Counted from the stretch's first letter, positions 24,367-37,120 are shown. The stretch: 64,000 nt of DNA from Panorpa germanica (GCA_963678705.1 OY783212.1:15686001-15750000), one strand, 5' to 3'. Made by a program: numbers and translations. The notes: generated by a model not told the origin, from the sequence alone.

Positions 24367-25734
24367 CTGGAACACCAAATAATGGGTATGAGCACAAGAG
24401 GGTTGTGTCCAGCAGTGTATTAATTGTTTGGAACATGAATTTAATTAGTTTTAGTTTTGTTGATGATGTGGAGATTCTACCAGTAGTGTAGGAATATGCA
24501 CTAATTCACTGCTCCATATAATTGGAGGAGAGTAATTGTCATTCTATCATTGGTTCGTTATTACTGGATGTTCAGATTATTTTGTTTGATGTTTTAATTA
24601 AGGTAGAGCTACTAGTAAAAATATGATATTAAGGTCTATTAAAAGGCTTGGCAGTGCTGCCACTGTTTCCAAATTATCAAAGTATTGTACTATAAACTTA
24701 GTTTTATATTGGCAATTAAAAATTAATTTATTAATTAAAGTAAATGTTGTGTAACGTAACAGTAATTATCATTCAAATATAAATTTTAACGTAAGCTAGG
24801 TTTTTATCACTACGAGTACTTAACAGATGGTTAACTACGAGTAACTGATAAGTATCAGTTAGAAATCGGTTTAAACTTGTTTAATGTTCTATGAGCTAAG
24901 ATTTGAATAACATAATAAAGGAAATGATATAAGTGCTTAACCTTTGCACCCAGTTTACTAATTTAATATTAAGAGGTGTTACACTTTAAAATTTCAATTT
25001 GTGTTAAACTTTAATGACCAATTCAAACCAGATTTAGTTGCTGATCATGTTATGTAATAATTTTGTAATTAAAGGAAGTAGAACATTGTTAAATTGAAAA
25101 TATAATTACAACAGCTATACTACACCAAGACTAATGGAAGGAATTAAGCTTATTTTGGTCAGTTTCCTACCATAAATAGCGTGTTAAATTGGACAATAGT
25201 TTATGACTTAATATGGCTAAATAAAATAACAGTAATGACGCAGTATACAGAGTAATAGCTGCTGCAGTAAACAGGCCACTTACTCGAAGTTCGTTGATGT
25301 CATTACCAACCAAAATAACGTTAAATTCTAATATGATTGTTTTAATAGTGACTATAATATTCGGCCGTTTGTTTGCTCTTGACGTTTCTAACTCTCCAAA
25401 TAAATCATCGATTATTAACACTTGCTAAATGCAGACATTCACAGAAATATTAATGTGAACAGTTTTGACATATGTGTTCATTGGAAATGAAAGTTTTATA
25501 ACCATTGAATAGGTTTTAGAAATCATTTGATAAATTAAAAGTATCCCATGGAATTTTGATAAATTTGTTAATGACTAAAGGGTAAATCCTTCTAAGGAAA
25601 TGATCAAGGTAATGTAATAACTTTGATCATATTTTGTTTTCTATACTAACTATAAATTTTCACTCAACATATTACTTTCATTATAAGTGTAAGCAGTAGT
25701 TGAACTTATGAATAATTTCAGTCAGTTAATTTAA
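24367..25734 (-). other. Neuroligin intron, left part
   Basis: This is the 3' part of the 2.7-kb intron between the exons at 27046-27195 and 23772-24366, ending in ATTATTTGGTGTTCCAG. No embedded gene is seen. Confidence 0.75.
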
Positions 25735-25745
25735 AAGTACGTTTA

Positions 25746-26371
25746 AGAGAAGAGTATTATGAAAGGAATGAAATGGCGATCGAGGAGGCAGAGAGAAGAA
25801 GAGAAGGAGGCACAAGTGTGAAAGATGAGCTAAGGAGTAGAAACAAGGAGATACAGCAACAGGAAACAATGGAAAAAATCGAGAAGAGCAATTACAACAC
25901 AAGATATAAAATGATGTGGTAGAGAGAGATACCACATTACTTAAGAGAAAAAGACACAAAAAACATTAGAAGGATTGCCAGATTCAGATTGGGAAACGAG
26001 GAGAAAGGAAACAGAGCAAATAGCGAGGAAAGGATTTGAAACACTGGAACACATTAAGTTTTCTTGTCAAAAAAAAGTAATGAGCGAGAGGAATATTGTG
26101 CAGTTATTAAAGGGAGGCAGTGAAGAGGTGGATGGCGGAAATAGAGAAAAGGAACGAGGAAGGAAAAGTAACGCCAGAGCAGAAGTGATTTTAATCTGAA
26201 GTGACAAAGAGACGAAGAGACAAAGAAGACAAGATGTGTAGGTTTTTTTCTTTTGGAATTGGAATGTAATTATTTCTTTTGGAATGTAATTAAACACATA
26301 TGTAATTTATGGATTTAAGGCGAAAGAATGTAGTGCCTAATGGCAAAAATATTACAATAAATAATAATAAT
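25746..26371 (+). mobile_element. 5'-truncated non-LTR retrotransposon (LINE), 3' end only
   Basis: AAGTACGTTTA occurs at 25735-25745 and again at 26372-26382, an exact 11-bp target duplication. The insert's 5' end is coding. One frame reads AIEEAERRREGG, then IEKSNYNTRYKMMW, and after a stop IPHYLREKD and RRIARFRLGNEEKGNR. This resembles the region after the reverse transcriptase in arthropod Jockey/R1-group LINEs, just before a CCHC zinc knuckle. The insert ends with a short 3' UTR (GTGCCTAATGGC) and a TAA/ATAA-type tail. Two in-frame stops are visible in the coding remnant. It sits inside the neuroligin intron, antisense to the gene. Confidence 0.85.
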
Positions 26372-26382
26372 AAGTACGTTTA

Positions 26383-27045
26383 GTTTGAAAATAGTTCAAA
26401 TTTCAACCGTAGTTTGTGTGTAATTATGTTATTTAACTGCAAATTTTTACAGTAGTTATAAACTGATTGAAAGATGGAACAAGTTATTTTAAATAAATTA
26501 GTAAAACCATTTGTTTTGGTGTCTGTGTGAAAATGCGGAGTCATATATGTATATGCTATATTTAATTAATGTATCATTTTATATTTAACATAGAATCTGT
26601 TAGAAAACCAACACTCAAGTCAAATTAAAGTATAACGTTGACTTTAGGAGCATTGTCCTTTTATATTCTGTATTACTGTACCATTTTTCCGTTAAGAGAT
26701 TGGTCTCATTAGTAATTTCAATTAAAATCGAGTCTACTATCGTACTAAGTCATATTTTTCAAGTATTCTAATCAATAAAATCACTGGCCTACACTGTAAG
26801 TCTTTATTATGCTTAGTAACAGTTTTTATCCTTCAAATAGCACATTAGTCACGCCTAAACATCCGTCTGCCAACACTACGCTTCTCTGACATAAGAACAT
26901 CTAATGTCAATTTGTAATTTTGTTTTTATTGTGTAAGCCTCATGATATTTTAAACTTGAATTGTAGTGTTAGTTTGGGAACCCCTGAACTACACCAATAA
27001 TCTTTAGTTGTTGCTATTATTTTAATACCAAAATCTAGTGCTTAC
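26383..27045 (-). other. Neuroligin intron, right part
   Basis: This is the 5' part of the same intron, starting with donor GG|GTAAGCAC at 27045. The sequence is AT-rich and nothing else is recognised. Confidence 0.75.
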
Positions 27046-27195
27046 CCAGAATGCCAAGTCGGTAGTTAATGGTGACCACGACCAGCTCAGCGTAACTGGC
27101 TAGTACGGCGCCATCATACGGGTTGCCACTGTTCCATTCGAAGGACTCGCCATGGATGAAAACTAGGACGGGGTGTCTCGTTTCTGTGTTGCCCA
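27046..27195 (-). CDS. Nlg: Neuroligin, 150-bp internal exon (oxyanion-hole region)
   Basis: It runs from acceptor ATTACAG|TGGGC (27195) to donor CTGG|GTAAGCAC (27046) and encodes GNTETRHPVLVFIHGESFEW, then NSGNPYDGAVLASYAELVVV and TINYRLGILG. The signature HGES-[FY]-EWNSGNPYDG is specific to neuroligins among the carboxylesterase-like proteins. The last codon is completed by the first two bases of the exon at 24366, giving LGILGFLNANPAP without a gap. The upstream exon carrying the signal peptide and the first part of the domain must lie further right, beyond 27195. Confidence 0.93.
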
Positions 27196-28600
27196 CTGTA
27201 ATTATAGAAAACATTGTGTTATTAAAATAGCCTCCAGTCTTAATTAGCAGTTTAATGGTGTTATTTAAACGGGTCTTTTAATTAATTGCTGCAATTATTT
27301 ATTATATGAACCACATTTAATTAATGTGTAGAGACATGATATGTTAATTATATTAGAATTATGAAGATAACCCTAAAATCAAAGATTCCTCTTACTCTAA
27401 TAATGTAATAAGGATTTAAAGATTGTTTTTAGTGCTAATAACTATCTAGTTAATCCACTCAAATAATTATTTAATTCTGTGACAGATTTTAAACTATGTA
27501 TAAAACAAGCTATAATTTAGAGATCACTGCTCTACCAAATCTCTTCACGCTTTAAAAATTCTATAAATAAAACATTAGACAGAAGCTCAATCAACATTTT
27601 GTTTCACAAAGTTTTTCTCGAAATATAATTTATTTTAATTTGTCAAGTGAATGCTTTTTGTCGCCATGGCGATTTAATTAATGAATTTGCCTTTAAATAC
27701 TTTTGTTGCCAGCTCGATTCTACTCTCATCGATATTGCGTTTCTTTTAAGCGTCTTCTTCACGATAGGACCCGACGTTCGGCGTGGCGTCATGACGCCAC
27801 TCTATATTCGACAAACCCAGAACTATAGTATCTCTAGAAATGATCATTATTTATGGTTTTTATAGTGAATATTTTTATTTTGTACTCCTAGTTTATATTA
27901 TGCACGTTAACATATGGAACGGGCGAACTTTTCTGTTTTTTATGTCATTTTTTGTTTGTTGAGTTATTTGGATATTATCTTCTGTGTATTTGTTTATTAA
28001 ATCAAGCATTCAATGGGCATTTCTATGTCACTGACAGATACCGATTGATTAGCATGTGTTTTATTGATGTAGCTGTTCGAATAATATTACAAAGTTTCAA
28101 TTTAAAACAATAGCTGGTGAATTGAGTGGGATCTGCTCCACAGGGAATAAACCTTTACATATTTTATGCTGCAGTTTATTACTAAATTGTTAGCAATTTC
28201 ATTAGCAAATACAACATATGTATACTTCTAAATGTGCTGAATAAGTATATAAAGTTGCAAAACAAAAGATCAAGCATAATTAGTAATTAATTGATGACTT
28301 AAATGGGACTAAAGTTTAGTTTGGTTATATGAACTAACATAGATGGTCAAAACGATAAAAAATGCATATTTTCAATAATGTTTCTTGACGACACAATTAA
28401 TATAATTATTTCTATAATTACTACATGATAAAATGACATTTGAAGAATACTTTGTGAAGTTTTCATAAATAAATGTTAAGAAATGAGCATTGAATGCGAA
28501 CTTCCGCAGACGCCACAAAAAAAAAAAACATTGCGTGCCACTCATAACTCATCACTGGATCTTCTGAAATCGAAAAACCAAAATGATTTCATTACTTGAT
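27196..28600 (-). other. Neuroligin upstream intron, nothing coding
   Basis: No preceding neuroligin exon is recognised. An 18-bp perfect palindrome (GTGGCGTCATGACGCCAC) lies at 27783-27800 in a small GC-richer patch. Confidence 0.55.
27783..27800. other. Perfect 18-bp palindrome
   Basis: GTGGCGTCATGACGCCAC reads the same on both strands and is GC-rich within AT-rich DNA. It could be a dimeric transcription-factor site or chance; neighbouring bases do not extend the symmetry. Confidence 0.5.
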
Positions 28601-28610
28601 AAGTTTCTGC

Positions 28611-28723
28611 AGGTAACGCTGTCGAGTTTTTCCTTTTATTGATTTTTCAAACTGTGCAGAAACTTTGTTATTTTAAAATACGTTAAAATAAAAAAATAAA
28701 AAATAAACTCGACAGCGTTACCT
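28611..28723. repeat. Foldback unit with perfect 19-bp arms
   Basis: AGGTAACGCTGTCGAGTTT at 28611-28629 is the exact reverse complement of 28705-28723, around a 75-base AT-rich interior. A second, interleaved pair (AAGTTTCTGCA near 28600 and TGCAGAAACTT near 28656) overlaps it. The following 250 bases contain two blocks of the type 'AATCGGTTTAGTAGATTTTG' and 'CTCCAATCGATTTTAAACTT', a phrase common in arthropod interspersed repeats. The unit is probably part of a larger unidentified repeat. Confidence 0.5.
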
Positions 28724-29410
28724 CGGCATTTATGTATAAAGAAAGAGTGTGCAAATTTTCAAAAGAATCGGTTTAGTAGATTTTGAGCTAGAGAGGGCAC
28801 CGACTCTGAAAAAGGTACGTGTGAGAAAAACGAATTTAAAAGTTTTAAAGGAAGACGAAGCCAGACCAGAGAGGTGAAGATTTAAAACTCTATATCTCCG
28901 ACAGTTTTACTCCAATCGATTTTAAACTTTCACACAATAAACTTAATATGTTGTACATTAATATAAATAAATTAAAAAAAAAAGGTGAAACATTACCCCC
29001 TCCTTAAGACGAACTATGCATGCGATCATGTGCTTTCGTACCATGAATATCGAACATATTCGAACATCGTACTCGAACACGTATTTGTAGATGTACGAGT
29101 ACTGCAAATACTCAATATCAATGGAAGTTACTTCATATTGTATGTGATGTTAATTAGTTATTGAAAATTTGCTGATTAGTCTGTAGACTAATCGATAGTC
29201 AATGTATAATAGGTTGTAATTATATAAATTATATATATATATAGATATTGTGAAGACTTAGAAAGAACTAACGACATATTTTTAATTTTCGGGCATTAAA
29301 TGAAATATTAACATATTTTAAAATCTATATTTAAGGCTACGTGCCTAGGAAGCCCGAGAAACTATATTTAAAAAAAAAAATCTATATTTTCTAATTAATA
29401 ATTTCAATTC

Positions 29411-29420
29411 ATTATATATA

Positions 29421-29479
<59 letters not shown>
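29411..29479. repeat. (TA)n microsatellite
   Basis: About 69 bases of almost pure TA with one interruption (TATTTATA). Confidence 0.95.
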
Positions 29480-29482
<3 letters not shown>

Positions 29483-32469
29483 CCCTACTTCAATATTATC
29501 CTTGTTACTTACATACCCTATTTATAATCTTACGTATGAGGTTATGTCGTATGAGGCGCTTAAAAGTACAGCGCTGTATCTTAATATATACAAAGTCAAA
29601 ATTAATTAATACCAAGTAAATAACAAATTTAATAATTTCGATTAGTTATAAGTTAATAGAGTAAACACCATATGAGGTTTAAATTAAATTTGACTAGATA
29701 CGTACACAAAACACAGAACACAAAACAAGAACTCTATCTTGAATTACTAAGTAGTTTGATCCCTCTTTGCATGTATAAAATACTAGAGAAATCCGCAATT
29801 CTTGTGCGTAGAGTTGTGCATCATTCCTTCCTATACACCCTTTCAAAAAACCACCCACTTTTCCACATTTTACCCTTTCCTATAACACCACCCTTAGCTG
29901 AGTGTGGGGATCAAGATGGATAGACTCTTGTGACAAATTACATCCCCGACAATCCATTCATAAAATATACAAAAACCGATCTATGTCAAATATGTGTTTA
30001 TAGATGGAGCTGCGAGCTGAACGTACGGTACATTTGAATATCACAAAAGGAGGAGGTATAGAGAGCGAGGGAGTAGGCGTAGAGGGAGATTGTGTGGGAT
30101 TTCACCGCCTAGTAACTGATTCCAATAAGCGGAATTAAATTATTAGCAAACAAATTAGTTATAAATCACTACACATATACATATACATGTATCGATCGTA
30201 TAGTTCATTAGTGAGACATCACCGAATATCGATATTTGAGTTGAGTTATATGTAGAAATGTACCTTCTATCTTATTCAATACTAATACAACTCATAAATA
30301 CAAGCAAAGAAAAATATGATGCATATGAACTTGTCGAATATCGGTGTAATGCATATAACTCGCATATTGTTTTTGTCGTTATCTGAAAAGTCAATATTTG
30401 GAGATGTGGTAATAATGAACTGGACGTGATGTTGCCTCCTTTGGCAAAGTATTAATGCAGAATAGAAAATAACCATACAAACTTAACCGGTTTGACTAGA
30501 AAGCACACGCAGAACCTTCACTTTAGTACGATGATATTTTTCTCCTCAGTTTCTATTAGTTCAAATCTAACAGGACGATGTGATAACAACGCAAATAACA
30601 ATGCAAAATAAAGCTAAAGCAATTGTGAGTAGATACAATTAGGAGCTAAAAAAAGTGATTTTTAAGTAGGCTGTAAGCGAATTATGAGGCGTTTATCTTT
30701 TCGTAGACATTGCTAAAACGGATGGAACGGCTCTTCGAATAGGTTACTATATATTCTCCCTATTATGACTGCTTAACTGTAAACAATATTTTTATCTATT
30801 GCAATTTTATTGTTCTAAGTACATAAAACCAACCAATTGTTTAAAAACATCTGCTATAATATTTAAATATAAAACAAATTATGATAGAATTTAAAAAACA
30901 TCGATTATTTTATTCTCTCTTTAAAAAAAAAAATAACACTACTGATAAATAAAAGGTTTTTATAAATATAAAACTGCTATGTCTAACATTTTTATAACTG
31001 AAAAAGCTTTTTATGAATCCATTTATTTTAAATTAGTTTTTGATGTTTTGCAGGATGTCCCATGTTCCATGTCTCATGTCATTTGCGTTTTGAAATATAT
31101 TCAAATCGTTCTTCTATTGAAACAGATGTAGTTGCCAACTGGTACTGGGTTCAGTTTGTACTGGGTTCGCTACTTCTATTACTACGACTACTTTTTGTCG
31201 TCAAAGAGCGAACTCGTAATCATAATTTACCATTTCTCGATATAGACATCTGTTTCAATTCCCTTACTGTTTCAATTCATCTGATATTTTCATAACTTTT
31301 TTTTCCAAGTTTTTTTTTTGTAGTGGGAGCAATGTAAGTATACACCTATACTTTCAACACGAGCCCGATATTGGCATTGGTGCCATTTTGTAATATTTTT
31401 CTCATCAAGCATCCACTTAAGTTCACAATGTATTGTAAACCCTCCTGAATATTACAAGCCTCGTATCACAGCTCTTCTTATTTCTCAAGAAAATAAAATA
31501 GAAAGAAAACTTAATCTTGTATCGTTTTATACAAAATTCAAAGTTAAAAAAAGTTTTTTTTTGGCATTAGCTAAGCTGATGTTCTGGAATTCAGAATCGG
31601 TCGATGCATAAGTATTCCTTCACACTGCAACCGTTTTCTTGCGATCTTTGTCGCATTACCACACTTTATCATGAAAGGATATTTCTATTTTAATGTTTAT
31701 TATTAACCACTGTACGTATTCCATACTTACGTATTCATAATATCGTTTCTACATTGTCTCAACATAGAAATATGCAACCAATAAATCTACTTCATGTCGC
31801 AAAAATCTAAACAATCTTTGATATTAATATTGAACAGCAGTGATTATTATTTCATTGATTATAAAACACTGGGACTGACAAACAACACAGACATACAGAG
31901 CTGACAGTAAAGATCATTGTAATCATAAACATTAAATAATTGAGTAGGTTCATCTCATGATAAAATATACTAATGCAAGAAACACGAATACACCCTATTC
32001 AGAAAATAATTGTCTGCAGTGTGAGACAAGCCTAACGCCTTTAGTCAAACTTACATCCAGTACTTGTAAAAGGGTGTCAACCAATATTCAACGATATTCA
32101 CAACAAGATAATGGTTCCCTGTACGGCTGCGCCTATCACAAAAAGATATCTAATGTACGAGTAATGTAGATAACCATATATGGTATGATAAAACCACTAC
32201 CCCTGCCATGAGACAACTGAACCCCTAGCGGAGTCTATGGGAATTATTGTTATATAGATTTCGGAAACTACTTTATTAGTATAATAGGGTTTCAGAACTA
32301 TTAACATAATTTTCATTATGTAAATTAATTTTGGTTTCAGATAGTTATTATTAGTTCAAATCTTTTGGGACGAGTATTTTAAAATGTCTTGTAACGTTAC
32401 GCAAACATTCGCATTTGTATCTAAATGACATACATATTACATATATATAGTATTCTATATGCATAAGAG

Positions 32470-32560
32470 ACTAAATATACTAAGAAATATAATGTAATGT
32501 AATTGGTAAAATTAGGGTTGAAAAATGTAACGCCTAAAGCCAAAAAGTCTGTGTAATCTT
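32470..32560 (+). repeat. Possible LINE 3' tail fragment
   Basis: AATGTAATTGG, a short spacer and GAAAAATGTAACGCCTAAAGCCAAAAA parallel the 3' UTR of the LINE at 25746-26371 (GGAATGTAATT, GAATGTAGTGCCTAATGGCAAAAA). Only tens of bases align, and no target duplication is clear. Confidence 0.3.
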
Positions 32561-34455
32561 AAGTAATTAATATGAAGTAATTGCTAATTAATGTTGTATT
32601 TTAACTTTGCTTTATTTCATATTTAGGTAATTGTTACTTTTGTGTCAAATAGATTGAGTAATCTAAAGTCTGATAAATTAAATGTGTAAAAATAGATACG
32701 CCTAAAACGTAATTCTCTTTCCACATTCTCAAACAACATCCTTCCGATGATCATTGGCGAATATTTCGTAGCTCTTAGTGCGGTTCTATTTTTATAAATT
32801 TATTTCTTCAGATTTTCTAAGAGTAAATCGTTGTAGTTGAAGTATTTTACATTTATATATATTATTTCTTGACATTTTCACACATTTTCGTTCGTTTTTT
32901 TCCGTCGTTTTTGGTCGTTTATATCTGTTCGTGTATGGTCGTTAGTTTCTGGAAATGTTGTAAATTTAATTTATTACTAAAGAATTCGGGTCACCGAAAT
33001 ATTACTTTGCATTGAACTTATATTTCTTAAACTACAGAGCGGTTTAACCACTGGAATATAATAACACGGAATATTGTCTTAAAATTCGAAAATACATAAG
33101 ACACGTTACCATGTATTTAATGTTCTTTATTTAGTTCATAAATATTTCTAATCGTAAATATTTAACTTTACTTTTACATAAACATGAAATAATTATTACA
33201 TATACATACAAAAATCAATACATTTTATTTAAAGACCAAATAAAGAAATGTTAAATTACAAATTTTGAATCCTATACGATATTTCAGCACAATTGTTCTA
33301 AGGAAACTCATAATAATAATAATTACAAGTTATTGGATATCTACACTAAATAGTTCAAGACAGCCCTGGTATAGTGTACTTGTTTCTTTCTTGTGAGTTC
33401 TTCTTCTTTGTGCATATCTTCACTTTATGTTCCTCCTCACCTCAGTGACGTCACACATTTTTGGTTGTTGCGCATGTAGTACTGCTATGACAAAATCATA
33501 AACATCCTTACCGATAAGAACATTCCATAATTCCATCGACATTTTCAATACTACATTTTTAGACTCTTATCAGTATTCATCGTTGAGAAAGATATTCCCT
33601 CCTGTTCATTAATTAGCTTTCATGTCACCTCACTATCGCTTAAATTCCTCTCATGAAGATCTTTCATGATTGTTTCATTCTCCTAATAAATTAAATCCAA
33701 ATCCTAAGAAATTAATAATTTTTAAATCAGACACACGTCGTCTATGTGAATTCTTTCACAGTTTCATTTTATAATACACACATTTTTGATTGTATAAGCA
33801 AAGTATTATATTATTCGAAATGAAAACATTTTTAATTAAAATACAAAAAAAAGATTTTAATTAGATATAAATCTATAGGATTCATGGGTCGTGTCCGTGT
33901 TTTAAACGACTACGCTTATAACAGCTTACGGGCCAACATTATTAAAATCATTTTGAATGAATCATATTTTTAATTATTTAAGAGACATTCAAGTGAACAA
34001 TATAAATATACTTGGCATAAATTATTTTGTCTGTTGGAGTTGTATTTAAATGAAAAGATAAAGCTAACATGTAGATATATGATATACATGTAGCTGTAAA
34101 ATGTTGAATTTACTTGTATAGATAAACGTGAAGATATTGTGATGCAGGGAGCACATTTACTCGTAGTGTCATCTCGTGAATAAATCCAGAATCTAGATAT
34201 TTGTTATTCTGTCAGTGTACATTGTTGATTATAAATGGATTTCATTTTAGTTTTTAGCAATTTAAATGATTGTTACATACTTATTTTTATTTTGTATAAT
34301 TTTTACAGGTTTCTTAGTACCACGGTCCTTTTTTTCGTCATTTATAATACGTACAATCAAGTACAATATCTATATACTCGTACATTACTGTACTATACTT
34401 TATATACTGGTATGTTTTGAATCCGTTCAATGGCCAAACACACAGCCCACGTACA

Positions 34456-34512
34456 CTACAAACAATTTTTTTAAGAATCGTACGAATTTTATACGATTCT
34501 TGTCAAAATTGA
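34456..34512. repeat. Small foldback repeat related to 37000-37120
   Basis: ACTACAAACAATTT is followed by AGAATCGTACGAATTTTAT and ACGATTCTTGTCAAAATTG. The core AGAATCGTA-AAATT-TACGATTCT is self-complementary, and the same words with the same CTACAAACAATT lead occur at 37000-37120. Confidence 0.5.
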
Positions 34513-36730
34513 TTTAAATATAATATAAAAATTACAGTCTGGACGTTAACATTGAAGACAAATGCTTGTAAGTTTGTCTTAAGATGTCTATTGCACTATG
34601 CACATATGGATGATAGTTTTCGGCAACTTTGTAAAAATTTGTTCACTTTTAGTTTTGCAAAAAGTTGATAAATCTAATTAAATAAGACTAGTATAGTATC
34701 TTCTTTTAGTGTTACGCCAAGTTTCACTGCATCCAGTTACAGTTTACAAAATTGATTTGAATTGATTGAATTGATTGAAGTTGATGTTTAAATTAAGGGC
34801 GAATTCAGAATTGTAAAGAATGTGTGTATTCATTCACTGGCTAAGTTTTAAGGTTCTTTAAAAATTTATTTAATAAAAAGAAATATCAGGTTTTATAAAT
34901 TAGGTAAATATAAAATATTTTAATTCAATTACCTTAATTAAGATTGTTCATATCAATGAAGGGGCGTCTACCCCTCTATAGTCAAGACACCTCGCACTCT
35001 AGCATCGATATTGAGTTAATTTGAATCTGTGGTAAATTAGTACCGGAAGTTTTGTAATGTTTAATAATCGTATAATGGCTACGGCTTTAATTTCCATTTC
35101 AATCTTATCAAACTAATACAAATCAATGTCCTTACTCGTCCTTGTCTGTTAAACACATTACTTCCGGTATTGCATATTCAACTAGAGCCGTCCAAGACCA
35201 CAAAGTGTGACTATGAGCATTATTTGGTTCCGTGATATTCACTGCAAGGAGCGTTCCTTTCTTCTATAAACCTATTTCTATTCTTCTATTTCCGATTCAG
35301 AGAGTCTATTTATCTATTGACCCGAAACATGAAACGTTCAGGAGTGAGTAAAAGGGGCGAGAGAGGGGAAGGGACGGGATGGGAATCATCTATCTCTTTC
35401 TCGAATAAAATAGGCAGATATCGGACTACAATGACATCTCCAACTAAATGGAAACTATCAACTGATAAATTCCTCGGGTCTGATGCATTTCGTAAGAAGT
35501 AATGTGGTTTGGGCGTCTGATACGGTCGACGTGGCAGAAGATCCGCTGGAGATAATTTAAAAATTAATCACAATGAAGAAGAAAGTTTGAATTGGAAAAT
35601 TCCAAGTACAAAGTAAAATAAAAATAAAAAAGCTAAACAAATTAAATAATGTCACATTAAAATGGATTTTGTAGCTTCGAGCTTTTTAAACGAAAAAGTT
35701 GTTTTAAATAAGAAACTCACAGCTGTCTCGTAACATTGTTTAACAATTTTAATTGACTGTTGAAATACAGTCACATGAGTACCTATATAGTAGTATAAAG
35801 CATCGTACGTTGAATTAGATATGATATTTATTTCAAGAAGAAATTTGTTCAACTAAAACATGTTGATGACCGGAATTAAATTTCAGATAGTGACAAATAA
35901 TGAAGGTATGATTTCTCACATCATTGTTACCACGTATTTGTTAATGATTTTATAGTGGACAACTCATACGAACTCATAAAACATGATTCAAATTTAATGA
36001 TTTCCGGAACTTCCTTATTACAAAATATTTTTGTAATAACCCTTTTTGTAAAGTTAAATTATAAGTAAACAAGAAAACGATAATGAAGGAGGATGAAAAA
36101 ATAATGAACTTGTTAAATTTTCTTTTGGTTGAAGTAATTTTAATTTATTTTATTCGACGCTGCTGTGAGCCAGGTCAAGAAATCCTATTCGGAACATAAA
36201 TCTGAGGTACAGTAATCCGGTACATTTAGGGGCCAATTATTTTTATATTATGTCAAAAATATTCTGAAATCTCAAACGGTACAACGGAAAACTTGAATAT
36301 GGGAAATATGAGTCCATATTGTCTTAGATTTGTTACCTTTGAAAATCTTGCTACTATACGTTAAATATATTAAACAAATGTAATTTTTTTGAAAAATATC
36401 TAAAATTATTAAACTGTTACAGATCTTTAAGAAGAATAAAATACTTATTTGTAAACCTTACGTTCTTTATAAATATAAACTTTAGCTCTTATTAACCAAC
36501 CAACCAATTTTCATAATTTTTTTATAACAAATTAAAAGAAACATAACAGAATAAATTAGAATCATTGAAAAAATAAAAGAAAATAACGATTCCCATTCAA
36601 AATGGCAGCGTCAAGCAACGAGCAGCGTCAACCGAGGACGACCAAACAGTTTGGCTGCTAGGGGATTTACAATGTATCTCAATTTGTTCCGCATAAATAA
36701 AAATAAAAGAACTGGGATAATAAGGCATAC
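34513..36730. other. Non-coding stretch with an inverted repeat at 35041-35175
   Basis: TACCGGAAGT-TTGTAATGT at 35041 pairs imperfectly with ACATTACTTCCGGTA ending near 35171. A purine-rich G/A segment at 35340-35380 is simple composition. Nothing coding is recognised. Confidence 0.5.
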
Positions 36731-36820
36731 CCCAACCTCGGCCCCCTGCCCCTGTTCCTGCACTACACCCACATATCCCACGCCCCTTGGGACTCTGTCG
36801 CCCGCAATATCCTTATATGT
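36731..36820 (-). other. GC-rich candidate exon, 90 bp, unidentified
   Basis: On the minus strand a good acceptor (TTTGATTTTACTTTACAG) precedes a GC-rich 90-base segment. It is open in one frame (30 codons, TYKDIAGDRVPRGVGYVGVV and on). It is followed by GG|GTATG, a usable donor. It lies on the neuroligin strand and upstream of its known exons, so an alternative 5' exon is possible. The peptide is glycine-rich and matches no neuroligin region known to me. It may be just a GC-rich island. Confidence 0.22.
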
Positions 36821-36999
36821 CTGTAAAGTAAAATCAAATAAGGGGATATTTCAAAAATATATTTCTGTATACGTACTATCCTTACTGATCTTTACATGAA
36901 CCTTATGTTCTCATGTTATTCTTAGTTATAAGAGTATCTATCTATAGACAACATGTAAATATTTCTAGTAAGCGAAGGATCTCACTAATTTGAAGAAAC

Positions 37000-37120
37000 A
37001 CACCTTACAAACAATTCTGACTAAAAACCTATAAAATTCGTACGGATGGAAGCGAATCGTATCAGAATCTAATAAGAATCGTATAAGATTCGTATGATTC
37101 TTAGACAAATTGTTTGTAGG
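37000..37120. repeat. Small foldback MITE-like repeat, second member
   Basis: The outer arms CCTTACAAACAATT (near 37003) and AATTGTTTGTAGGG (near 37105) are inverted. The interior repeats AATCGTA and TTCGTA words in both orientations, as in the shorter relative at 34456-34512. Confidence 0.55.

Larger units (their letters stand above)
28724..34455. other. Long intronic/intergenic stretch
   Basis: Contents that can be named are a (TA)n microsatellite at 29411-29479, some AT runs near 29230-29242, and a possible LINE 3' tail near 32470-32560. Otherwise there are only short frames without recognisable domains. A G-rich purine segment at 30048-30090 is simple composition. Confidence 0.55.
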
